Shown here: positions 17,167 through 26,612 of the stretch, piece after piece | Position numbering within the stretch: the stretch's first letter is position 1 | Layout: each line of letters opens with the position of its first letter | Source: Nocardia cyriacigeorgica | Lineage (GTDB): Bacteria; Actinomycetota; Actinomycetes; Mycobacteriales; Mycobacteriaceae | Assembly (NCBI RefSeq): GCF_005863245.1 | Contig: NZ_VBUT01000009.1 | Span: 62,001 to 126,000 of the forward strand | Direction: 5' to 3' | DNA: 64,000 nt | Made by a program: the position numbers and the translations under genes | The notes under the pieces: model-generated | Database searches by the model: none | What the model saw: the letters and a program-made list of their open reading frames with translations, nothing else | What the model was told of the DNA's origin: nothing

Positions 17167-17935
17167 CGTGCGCTCCTGGGAGGTTTACCGCGGGCATCGG
17201 CATGGTCGCCATGCCATCGGTGAGGGCGGGATCGTGGACGGACGGCTGCGTGCCGGGCGCGGGGCCGAAGACGGGCAGCTCGGCGGTGGGTGCCGTGGTG
17301 GAGACGACTGTGGACGGCCAGCTGATATCCGAGCGCGGACCGCGGCGGACGCCGAGGGCGCGTAGGGCGAAGGACACCAGCTCGGGCACGACCGATTCGG
17401 TGTGCGGTGCGTGGGCGAGTGGCCCGACCAGCACCTCGCCGATGGCGCCGACCATGGCGGCGGAGCTGATGCGGGCGTCCTGGGGCGGCAGCTCGCCGCG
17501 AGCGACGCCGTCGGCCACCGCGGATTCGAAGGTCTCGGCGAAGGCGCGCCGGAAGCGCAGGCGTTCGGCGTCGACCGCCGGGTCGACGGGTTCGGCGAGC
17601 AGGACATAGGCGAGTTTCGGATTCTTGAGCGCGCGCACGGCGAACGTCTCGACGGCCGCGCTGACCCGCTGCGCGGCGTCACCGCCGGAACCGGCCGCCG
17701 CGACGGCCTCGACCTCGCGGGTGACCACTTTGCGGAACACGCCCGTGACGAGATCGGCCTTGCCCTCGAAGTGTTTGTAGACCGTTCCGGTGGCCACGCC
17801 GGCCTCGGCGGCGACGGCGGCCATGGACAGGCCGGCGAAACCATCACGGGACAGCACCCTGGTCGCGGCCTGCACGATCAGTGCGGCCTGGGCGTCGAGC
17901 CTGGCCTGTACGGCGGGGGTTCTGCGGTACACCAC
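17153..17935 (-). CDS. TetR-family regulator upstream of the AidB-type gene
   Basis: This 260-residue TetR protein starts at one of two tandem GTG codons (17935 or 17932; VVYRRTPAVQARLDAQ). The HTH is IVQAATRVLSRDGFAGLSMA, AVAAEAGVATGTVYKHFEGKADLV at about 20-62. The ligand domain contains FAVRALKNPKLAYVLLAEPV, a pattern of acyl-CoA-linked TetR regulators. A Pro/Thr-rich tail of about 50 residues follows. A 27-bp perfect palindrome begins 2 bases upstream of the first GTG, so binding would block its own promoter and probably the divergent enoyl-CoA hydratase. The short leader suggests a leaderless transcript. Confidence 0.9.
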   Translation of the reverse strand: MVYRRTPAVQARLDAQAALIVQAATRVLSRDGFAGLSMAAVAAEAGVATGTVYKHFEGKADLVTGVFRKVVTREVEAVAAAGSGGDAAQRVSAAVETFAVRALKNPKLAYVLLAEPVDPAVDAERLRFRRAFAETFESAVADGVARGELPPQDARISSAAMVGAIGEVLVGPLAHAPHTESVVPELVSFALRALGVRRGPRSDISWPSTVVSTTAPTAELPVFGPAPGTQPSVHDPALTDGMATMPMPAVNLPGAHDADA

Positions 17936-17937
17936 GC

Positions 17938-17964
17938 AAGAAGTGAAGCACGAATTCACTTCTT
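17938..17964. promoter_or_regulatory. TetR operator palindrome between regulator and enoyl-CoA hydratase
   Basis: Perfect inverted repeat: arms AAGAAGTGAA (17938-17947) and TTCACTTCTT (17955-17964) with a 7-base spacer. It lies between the TetR start and the divergent hydratase and contains AT-rich promoter-like sequence. This is the expected binding site of the TetR protein. Confidence 0.8.
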
Positions 17965-17999
17965 CACACAAGGGGGTGTCAGGCCGTATGGTCGGTCAG

Positions 18000-18761
<762 letters not shown>

Positions 18762-18765
18762 CGCG

Positions 18766-20559
18766 ATGACCAGGCGCGGGAGCGACCCGACGCGGCTCAC
18801 CGTCGTCGACGAGATCTTCCTGCGCACCCACCGCGGCCTCGGCACCCCCATCGCCCTGCAAGGGTTGTGGCGCACCGGCGACCGAGTCGAGCCGGAGTTG
18901 CTGGAGGATCTGCACGCGCGACTGCGCCGTGGCCCACTCGGCCGTCGCGTAGTTCGTCCGCGGGTGCCGGGTGCCCGCCGGTCCTGGCAGCCGACGGTAC
19001 GCGCGCATCCGCTGGACCAACGCGATGAGATCGCCGTGACCGAAGTCCTCGAATGGGCCGACAACCTCGGCGCCGACCTGGACCCGGAGTACGCGCCGGG
19101 CTGGCGATTGTCCTCGGCTCCGTTGGACGACGGCGGCACCGTCATCGCCCTGACCTGCTCCCACGTCCTGGCCGACGCACGAGGTCTGATCATCGCCGTC
19201 GACGCGGCCCTGACCGCCGGCGCATATTCCGGTGCGTCCTCCCGCGCCCGAGCGCTGACCGGGCACAAGTCACCCGGCGCCGCCCTCTCGATTGCCGCCG
19301 GCCCACCGGCCGTGACCGGACATTCGCATATCTCGGAGCTGACTGCCGCACCGCAATCCGACTGGAACGATGCATGGAAACAACTCGTCACCGTACTCGG
19401 TGGCACCGCCGCGGCCCTCGGTTCCGCGCTGAGGCGGTCGTCGTTGCGAATGCGCACCGCGATCGCGGCCGGGCACCGTGCGCCCAAGTCTTGTGGTGCG
19501 GCGTTGGAGACCGCGATCGCGGGCGGCTCGGCGGCAGGCGAAGACAACTCGGCAAGGGAAGCCGGCTCACCAGGCGATGACAACTCAGCGGTCACTGACG
19601 GCAGCGGCCGCGGTATCGACATCCGTGCCGACTCCGCCCGTGCCGACTCCGCCCGTGCCGACTCCGCCGATGCCGCCCGAGCCGCCGGGCCGCCGCATTC
19701 ACCGGCAGCCGACGGGACGACCGATCTCGCGCGTGCCGACCGCGGTCATGACGGGCCTGGCGCACCTCGTCCGCCTGCCCTCACCGGCCGCGGACATGCG
19801 CGAGCCGAGTGGGCGCGGCCGCCGGAACACGGTCGGATAGGGGAGAAGTCGGCACTGTCGTTCGACGTGGACACCGACCATCCAGCGACCGTCGACGACC
19901 CGCGCAGCACCAGGATGCCGACCGTCGGCGCCGTGCTGTGCTGCCCCGCCGCCGACTGGCATCGCGCCGCTGCCACCTCCGCGGGCACCGGCAACAGCTT
20001 GTTCGTCTGGTTCGTCGCGAACATGCTGTGGGCCAGTGGCTTTCCTGGCGCGACGATCGAGGCCGCGCTGCCGGTCGACACCCGGGACGAACCGCGTGTC
20101 GACAACGATCTGGCGATGACCGCGATCACGATCACCCGGGCCGATTCGCCCGGAATCATCCGCGCCGAAGCCCGCGCCGCCTACGAGCGCCGGATGACCA
20201 GCCCCGCCGGGCTGCCCGAGGAAACCTTGCAGCTGGTCCCGGATCGCTTGGCCTACGCCATGTCCCGTGGGGCGGGCGAACGCGACATCCTCTGCTCCAA
20301 TATCGGCACCCTGCCCCCGAGCCTGCACAGCTTCGGCCCGCACGAATGCACCGCCATCGCCGCCCGCGCCATCCACCCAGGCCTGACCTTCGCCCGCCGC
20401 CCACGCACCCGGCTGTCGGGATACCTGTCCCGGGACCGCGACACCTACACACTCGCCGTGGTGAGCCTCGCCCCTGAACTCATCGCGGATTCGGCGGCGC
20501 TGTACAGGTTGGCCCAGGACACGGCCCGCCCCCTCGGTCTCGAGCTGCGCACCTGGTAG
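18766..20559 (+). CDS. Condensation/WS-DGAT-like acyltransferase-fold protein with a low-complexity insert
   Basis: This 597-residue protein has an N-terminal half with VVDEIFLRTHRGLGTPIALQ, and TCSHVLADARGLIIAVDAAL carrying the HxxxDxxG motif (His133, Asp137) of CoA-dependent acyltransferases such as PapA, NRPS condensation domains and WS/DGAT enzymes. A C-terminal half follows (SLFVWFVANMLWASGF, TIEAALPVDTRDEPRVDND, ILCSNIGTLPPSLHSFG). This is the usual two-lobed layout. Between them lie about 90 residues of Ala/Asp/Ser/Gly-rich sequence with RADSA repeats. It may esterify a lipid or polyketide hydroxyl, but acceptor and donor are unknown. The coupled enoyl-CoA hydratase gene suggests lipid metabolism. 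Confidence 0.7.
   Translation: MTRRGSDPTRLTVVDEIFLRTHRGLGTPIALQGLWRTGDRVEPELLEDLHARLRRGPLGRRVVRPRVPGARRSWQPTVRAHPLDQRDEIAVTEVLEWADNLGADLDPEYAPGWRLSSAPLDDGGTVIALTCSHVLADARGLIIAVDAALTAGAYSGASSRARALTGHKSPGAALSIAAGPPAVTGHSHISELTAAPQSDWNDAWKQLVTVLGGTAAALGSALRRSSLRMRTAIAAGHRAPKSCGAALETAIAGGSAAGEDNSAREAGSPGDDNSAVTDGSGRGIDIRADSARADSARADSADAARAAGPPHSPAADGTTDLARADRGHDGPGAPRPPALTGRGHARAEWARPPEHGRIGEKSALSFDVDTDHPATVDDPRSTRMPTVGAVLCCPAADWHRAAATSAGTGNSLFVWFVANMLWASGFPGATIEAALPVDTRDEPRVDNDLAMTAITITRADSPGIIRAEARAAYERRMTSPAGLPEETLQLVPDRLAYAMSRGAGERDILCSNIGTLPPSLHSFGPHECTAIAARAIHPGLTFARRPRTRLSGYLSRDRDTYTLAVVSLAPELIADSAALYRLAQDTARPLGLELRTW
19624..19668 (+). repeat. Three tandem 15-bp repeats inside the acyltransferase-like gene
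   Basis: CGTGCCGACTCCGCC is repeated three times without gaps, encoding repeated RADSA units in the low-complexity linker. The period is a multiple of three, so copy-number change would keep the frame. Confidence 0.9.
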
Positions 20560-20574
20560 CCGACATCCCTCAAT

Positions 20575-20733
20575 CAGCGGCGCGGAGACCTCGGTCATAC
20601 CGGTGCTCGGCGGCGCGCTGCTGATGGCCGACGAAGACGGGCTCACGGTCTCCGGCTTCGACTACGAGGTCTCCGCCCAGGCGGGGTTGCGGCCGAGGTC
20701 GCCAGCCAGGTGCTCGTTTCCGAACGCCTGCCG
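20575..20733 (+). pseudogene. Frameshifted fragment of a dnaN-like sliding clamp gene
   Basis: One frame reads VIPVLGGALLMADEDGLTVS then GFDYEVSAQ, which matches the N-terminal clamp motif of actinobacterial DnaN (PVLxGxLLxADxDGLTLSGFDYEVS). Near 20682 the frame breaks, and the next frame continues GVAAEVASQVLVSERLP, matching the following DnaN segment. About 55 residues of homology remain with no start codon context and no continuation, so this is a relic. DnaN is the beta clamp of DNA polymerase III; extra dnaN copies occur in some actinobacteria. Confidence 0.6.
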
Positions 20734-21140
20734 GTGTGCCGTGCTCGGTGTCGGTGTCGAGGACCGCGCGAGCTACGGCCGAACCCGGCACCGCCTTCCG
20801 CTGTCATCCAGACTGGCGCACGCATGACCTACGCGCCCCACGCCGCGGATGACGATGCCGAGACATTCCCGCTCGAGCCGACCGAGAAATCCGTCGCAAA
20901 GCCCCGGCACGCCCTGCTACCGTCTCCGCCGTGATGTCCCCGGAGGCCTCCAGACGCTAGCCATCTGGCCGATCTGTCAGGTGGCGTCGTGGTGAACCGA
21001 CAGGCGGTGACGACTCGAACGTCACCGGTGTCGGGTGTGCCCGCAGAGCGCCGTCGAGATCAGGCCGGCTACCTACCCGCGTAGTCCTTTCCGTCGGTGA
21101 ACCCCGACGGATCCGGTCATCACACTCACGGAGTCTTCTC
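20734..21140. other. Intergenic region before the efflux gene, with a leader hairpin
   Basis: About 400 bases without a recognised gene. Just before the efflux start lies a perfect inverted repeat: TCCGTCGG (21090-21097) and CCGACGGA (21104-21111) with a 6-base loop. It could be a leader hairpin or an operator. Confidence 0.5.
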
Positions 21141-22340
21141 GTGCCCCTTGTCGTATTCGTCCTGGCCGCAGCGGTATTCGCCCAGGGCACCTCGGAATTC
21201 ATGCTGTCCGGTCTCCTCGAACCCTTGGCCGCCGATCTCGGTGTGCCCATCGGTTCGGCCGGGCTGCTGACCTCACTGTTCGCGGTGGGGATGGTCATCG
21301 GCGCGCCGGTGATGGCGGCGACTGCCCGCCGCTGGCCGGTCCGGTATTCGCTGGCGGGCTTTCTCGCGCTGTTTCTCGGCGCCCACATCGTCGGCGCGCT
21401 GACCACGGATTTCGGTGTGCTGCTCGGAACAAGGCTGGTGGCGGCGGTGGCGAACGCCGGGTTCCTGGCCGTCGCACTGGCCGCCCTGCCCGCGCTGGTG
21501 GGCGCGGATCGCGTCGGCCGGGCCACCTCGCTCATCCTGTCCGGCGTCACCCTGGCCTGCATCGCCGGTGTTCCGGCGGGTGCCGCGCTGGGACGGATGT
21601 TCGGCTGGCAGTCGGCGTTCTGGGCGATAGTGCTGACCGGTGCGCCTATCCTCGCCGCGACCTGGTTGCTGGTGCCCGGGCAGCCGGAGCGCCCCGAGCC
21701 GGCCGAGCGACCGCGTGTGCGCGGTGAACTGCGGGCTCTCGGAGGGCCCGCGGTATGGCTGGTCATGGTGCTCGGCGCCCTGGTGAACGCGGCGACCTTC
21801 GCGGGCTTCACCTACCTCGCCGTGGTCGCCACCGATATCGGTGGCGCGGGCCAGGCATGGGTGCCGGTGGTGCTTGCCCTGTTCGGCATCGGCTCGTTCG
21901 CGGGCGTGAACGCCGCAGGCCGTTACGCGGACCGGCATTCGGGCGTCATGATCGCGGCGGGCGTCGCCGTGCTGCCGCTGATCTGGATCGTCACCGCGCT
22001 CACCGCTCGACTGTTGCCCGCGCTGCTGTGCATGACGGTGCTCGCCGGCGCGGCGTCCTTCGCTGTCGGATCCACCCTGATCGGGCGCATCGTCACCGCG
22101 GCGGCCCCGGTCGCGCCGCTGCTCAACGGTGCCTTCGCGACCACCGCGTTCAATATCGGGGCCGCGGGCGGGCCCGCCGTGGCCGGCGCTGTCATCGGCC
22201 TCAGCGGATCGGTCGTGGCGGCGTTGTGGACGAGTGCGGGGCTGGCGGTTGTGGCTGCGGTCCTCACCGCCCTGGCGCGCCCGCGACCTGCCGCGAGTGC
22301 GGCGGTGGACGCGCAACCCGAAACCACACCGACGGCCTGA
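21141..22340 (+). CDS. MFS drug efflux protein, Cmx/CmrA chloramphenicol exporter family
   Basis: This 399-residue, 12-helix major facilitator is highly similar in pattern to corynebacterial Cmx. It has FVLAAAVFAQGTSEFMLSGL near the start (motif of drug/H+ antiporters), GLLTSLFAVGMVIGAPVMAA, a VANAGFLAVALAALPALV block, ILSGVTLACIAGVPAGAALG and FNIGAAGGPAVAGAVIGL. It probably exports chloramphenicol or another hydrophobic compound using the proton gradient. The start is GTG 21141. A perfect 8-bp hairpin ends 29 bases upstream and could be regulatory. The last 10 codons fall within the first of three degenerate 95-bp repeats. Confidence 0.87.
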   Translation: MPLVVFVLAAAVFAQGTSEFMLSGLLEPLAADLGVPIGSAGLLTSLFAVGMVIGAPVMAATARRWPVRYSLAGFLALFLGAHIVGALTTDFGVLLGTRLVAAVANAGFLAVALAALPALVGADRVGRATSLILSGVTLACIAGVPAGAALGRMFGWQSAFWAIVLTGAPILAATWLLVPGQPERPEPAERPRVRGELRALGGPAVWLVMVLGALVNAATFAGFTYLAVVATDIGGAGQAWVPVVLALFGIGSFAGVNAAGRYADRHSGVMIAAGVAVLPLIWIVTALTARLLPALLCMTVLAGAASFAVGSTLIGRIVTAAAPVAPLLNGAFATTAFNIGAAGGPAVAGAVIGLSGSVVAALWTSAGLAVVAAVLTALARPRPAASAAVDAQPETTPTA

Positions 22341-22588
22341 GCCGGCGCGGCGCGCGCTCGGGCACGCGTCCCGGGCGCGGTGCCGGTCTGTGGCCGTGAG
22401 GGGCGCGCAACCCGACGTCACACCGGTACTCCGAGCTGGAGCAGCGCCGGCTCGCACGTTGTCCCGGCCGAAATGCCGGTCTAGCGCCCGGCAGGGGTGG
22501 TCGCGCAGCCGAATTCACACCGATACTTCGAGCCGGAGCGGCGCGCGCTCGGGCGTAGTGTCTCGGTCGTCAGCGCCGTTCTTCGCCG

Positions 22589-22590
<2 letters not shown>
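22311..22590 (+). repeat. Three degenerate direct repeats of about 95 bp
   Basis: Copies begin at 22311, 22405 and 22503 with GCGCAACCCG, GCGCAACCCG and GCGCAGCCG. Each continues with a CACACCG core, then CGAGC-GGAGC-GCGC-GCTCG-type sequence and a CCGGTC or similar tail. The first copy covers the end of the efflux gene, and the last runs up to the pgi stop at 22589. They look like old tandem duplications. Confidence 0.65.
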
Positions 22591-24241
<1,651 letters not shown>

Positions 24242-24322
24242 GTCCGCCGAGCGTAGTAGCCGCCTCGCGCGCGTGCACGCGAACGGCACCGAACGCCGAC
24301 GGCGCGGGCCTAACCTTGGCTC

Positions 24323-25777
24323 ATGGCCTCCGAACGCGAAGTACTCGAATCCGTACCCACCCAGCTGTGGATCGGCGCAGGAGCCGACGCCACCGGCGGC
24401 GCGACCTTCCCGGTCTACAACCCGGCCGACGGACAGGTGCTGACCCACGTCGCCGACGCCAGTCCCGAGGATGCGATGCGCGCTCTGGACGCCGCCGTCG
24501 CGGTGCAGGCCGAATGGGCGGCCACCCCCGCCCGTGAACGCGGCGAGATCCTGCGGGCGGTCTTCGAACAACTCACCGCGCGGGCCGAGGAGTTCGCGCT
24601 GCTGATGACCCTGGAGATGGGCAAGGCGCTGCCCGAGAGCCGCAACGAGGTGCGCTACGGCGCCGAATTCTTCCGCTGGTTCAGCGAGGAAGCGGTGCGG
24701 GTGCACGGCCGCTACCTGCACGCACCGTCGGGCACCGGCCGGATCATGGTGCACAAGCAGCCCGTCGGGCCCTGCCTGGCGATCACGCCATGGAATTTCC
24801 CGCTGGCCATGGGCACCCGCAAGATCGGCCCCGCGCTCGCCGCAGGCTGCACCATGATCGTCAAACCGGCGTCCGAAACACCGCTGACGATGCTGTTGCT
24901 GGCCAAACTGTGCAGCGAGGCGGGCCTGCCCGACGGTGTGCTCTCGGTGATCACCACCAAGCGTTCCGGCGCCGTCACCGGGCCGCTGCTGCAGGACCCG
25001 CGGCTGCGCAAGCTCACCTTCACCGGGTCCACGGAGGTCGGCCGCACGCTGGTCGAACAGTCCGCGCACGGTCTGCTGCGCACCTCGATGGAATTGGGCG
25101 GCAACGCACCGTTCGTGGTGTTCGACGACGCCGACGTCGATGCCGCCGTGCAGGGCGCGACGCTGGCGAAGCTGCGCAACGGCGGCGAGGCGTGCACCGC
25201 GGCCAACCGCTTCCACGTCCAGCGCGGCGTCGCCGAGGAGTTCACCGCCAAGCTGATCGAGGCGATGAGCGAGTCGGTCGTGCTCGGCCGCGGCACCGAT
25301 CCGGACACCACCCTCGGCCCGCTGATCAACGAGAATCAGCGCGACACCGTGCGTGAACTCGTCGACGACGCGGTGAACGCCGGCGCGACCGTGCGGCTCG
25401 GCGGTAAGGCCCCGGACGGGCCCGGCTGGTTCTACCCGGCCACCATCCTGACCGATATCCCGGCCGAGGCCAGGATCCTGCGCGAAGAGGTATTCGGCCC
25501 GGTCGCGCCGATCGTCACCTTCGACACCGAGGACGAAGGCCTGGCGGCGGCGAACGACACCGAGTTCGGCCTGGTCAGCTACGTGTACACGCGAGATCTG
25601 GACCGGGCGCTGCGGGTGGCCGAGGGCTTGGAGAGCGGCATGGTCGGGATCAACCGCGGGGTGATCTCCGATCCCGCCGCGCCCTTCGGCGGGGTGAAAG
25701 CGTCCGGCTTCGGACGCGAGGGCGGCACCGAGGGCATCGAGGAGTACCTGTCCACCAAATACATCGCGCTCACCTAG
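24323..25777 (+). CDS. gabD: NAD(P)-dependent succinate-semialdehyde dehydrogenase
   Basis: This 484-residue aldehyde dehydrogenase contains PWNFPLAMGTRKIGPALAAG, the cofactor-loop segment FTGSTEVGRTL, the general-base motif MELGGNAPFVVFDDADVD and nucleophile Cys291 in GGEACTAANR. The end APFGGVKASGFGREGGTEGI is characteristic of the GabD subgroup that oxidises succinate semialdehyde to succinate in GABA or alternative TCA metabolism. The gene is divergent from pgi across about 80 bases. A strong hairpin terminator follows at 25803. This gene is an insertion relative to the M. tuberculosis order. Confidence 0.9.
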   Translation: MASEREVLESVPTQLWIGAGADATGGATFPVYNPADGQVLTHVADASPEDAMRALDAAVAVQAEWAATPARERGEILRAVFEQLTARAEEFALLMTLEMGKALPESRNEVRYGAEFFRWFSEEAVRVHGRYLHAPSGTGRIMVHKQPVGPCLAITPWNFPLAMGTRKIGPALAAGCTMIVKPASETPLTMLLLAKLCSEAGLPDGVLSVITTKRSGAVTGPLLQDPRLRKLTFTGSTEVGRTLVEQSAHGLLRTSMELGGNAPFVVFDDADVDAAVQGATLAKLRNGGEACTAANRFHVQRGVAEEFTAKLIEAMSESVVLGRGTDPDTTLGPLINENQRDTVRELVDDAVNAGATVRLGGKAPDGPGWFYPATILTDIPAEARILREEVFGPVAPIVTFDTEDEGLAAANDTEFGLVSYVYTRDLDRALRVAEGLESGMVGINRGVISDPAAPFGGVKASGFGREGGTEGIEEYLSTKYIALT

Positions 25778-25802
25778 CGGACCGGCCGCAGAGACGAGAC
25801 GA

Positions 25803-25831
25803 CCGCCCCGGGGTGTGAACACCCGGGGCGG
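25803..25831. terminator. Strong hairpin terminator between gabD and chorismate mutase
   Basis: Arms CCGCCCCGGGGTGT and ACACCCGGGGCGG pair over 13 bases with one bulged G and a 2-base loop. It lacks a T-tract, as is common in actinobacteria. It lies between convergent genes and may serve both. Confidence 0.75.
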
Positions 25832-25921
25832 CCATAGGGGAGGCGACGATTTCGCAACCGACGCGAAGTTGTGGGACGCCCGCCTACCCGGCGCGTGCGC
25901 GCCGGTGATCGGGGCGTGGGC

Positions 25922-26218
25922 TCAGTGGCCGAGGCGGCCGCGGCCGAGGCGCAGCAACAGCATCGCGAGGGTGTGGCCTTCCTGGCCCAGTTCGCTGAAG
26001 CGCTCCAGCACCTTCATCTCACGGCTGTGCACAAGGCGCGGCCCGCCGGACGCCATTCGGGTGCGGCCGATGATCCGCGAGATCTCGGTCCTGCGCTTGA
26101 TCGCGGCGAGGATCTCGGCATCGAGCCGGTCGATCTCCTTGCGGAGTTTCTCGATCTCCGCCTCGGTATGAGGCAGAGCCGATTCGGACCCGGTCGTCGT
26201 GGCAGGGGTGCTCATCAT
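25922..26218 (-). CDS. Chorismate mutase (short AroQ type)
   Basis: This 98-residue all-helical enzyme converts chorismate to prephenate for Phe and Tyr synthesis. It has the AroQ pattern IEKLRKEIDRLDAEILAAIK RRTEIS with catalytic Arg and Lys, and RMASGGPRLVHSREMKVLERF. It matches the M. tuberculosis Rv0948c type, an intrinsically weak enzyme activated by complex formation with DAHP synthase; whether that holds here is inference. GAGGAG lies a few bases before the start. Two adjacent ATG codons (26218 and 26215) are possible starts. Confidence 0.92.
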   Translation of the reverse strand: MMSTPATTTGSESALPHTEAEIEKLRKEIDRLDAEILAAIKRRTEISRIIGRTRMASGGPRLVHSREMKVLERFSELGQEGHTLAMLLLRLGRGRLGH

Positions 26219-26612
26219 TCATCTCCTCGTGTCAGAACGTGGATCGGTCGACGCGGGCAGCTCGTTACCGATCGGTTCTTTCACCGTGAAACAGACCTGG
26301 TGGGCCTTGCATTGTCCCCCCAGCATTGTCTCCCCAGTGGGGGCGCTCAGGTGCAAAGTCCGCGATACCCGTTGACGGGGGACATCCGTTGCGGACGTCT
26401 CGCGGGAGCCCTGACCATGTGGCCAGTCTGCCACGGGTCGAAAGGTATGCAAAACGGTTACGTTTGTGAATCTGCTGAGAACGCGTTCACGGCTTTGCGG
26501 CCGCAACGACCTGGGACTGTTCACCGGTCGTCGCCACTGTGCTCATCCGGCGGCCACCGAGTCCGCACAGGAGTTCAACTCTGTCGGTGTGCGCCGGTAG
26601 CGTGGACAGACG
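26219..26612. other. Promoter-bearing gap between chorismate mutase and uvrD1, with a 14-bp tandem repeat
   Basis: This is a 394-base divergent intergenic region. GCATTGTCCCCCCA (26309-26322) is followed directly by GCATTGTCTCCCCA (26323-26336), an imperfect tandem repeat. No reading frame here looks coding. The region is less GC-rich around 26450-26480, consistent with promoters. Confidence 0.5.

Noticed and set aside
20603..20827. A 74-codon forward ORF in the dnaN relic
   Set aside because: Its first third is DnaN-like, but after the frame break it has no protein-like character. It is treated as a pseudogene fragment.
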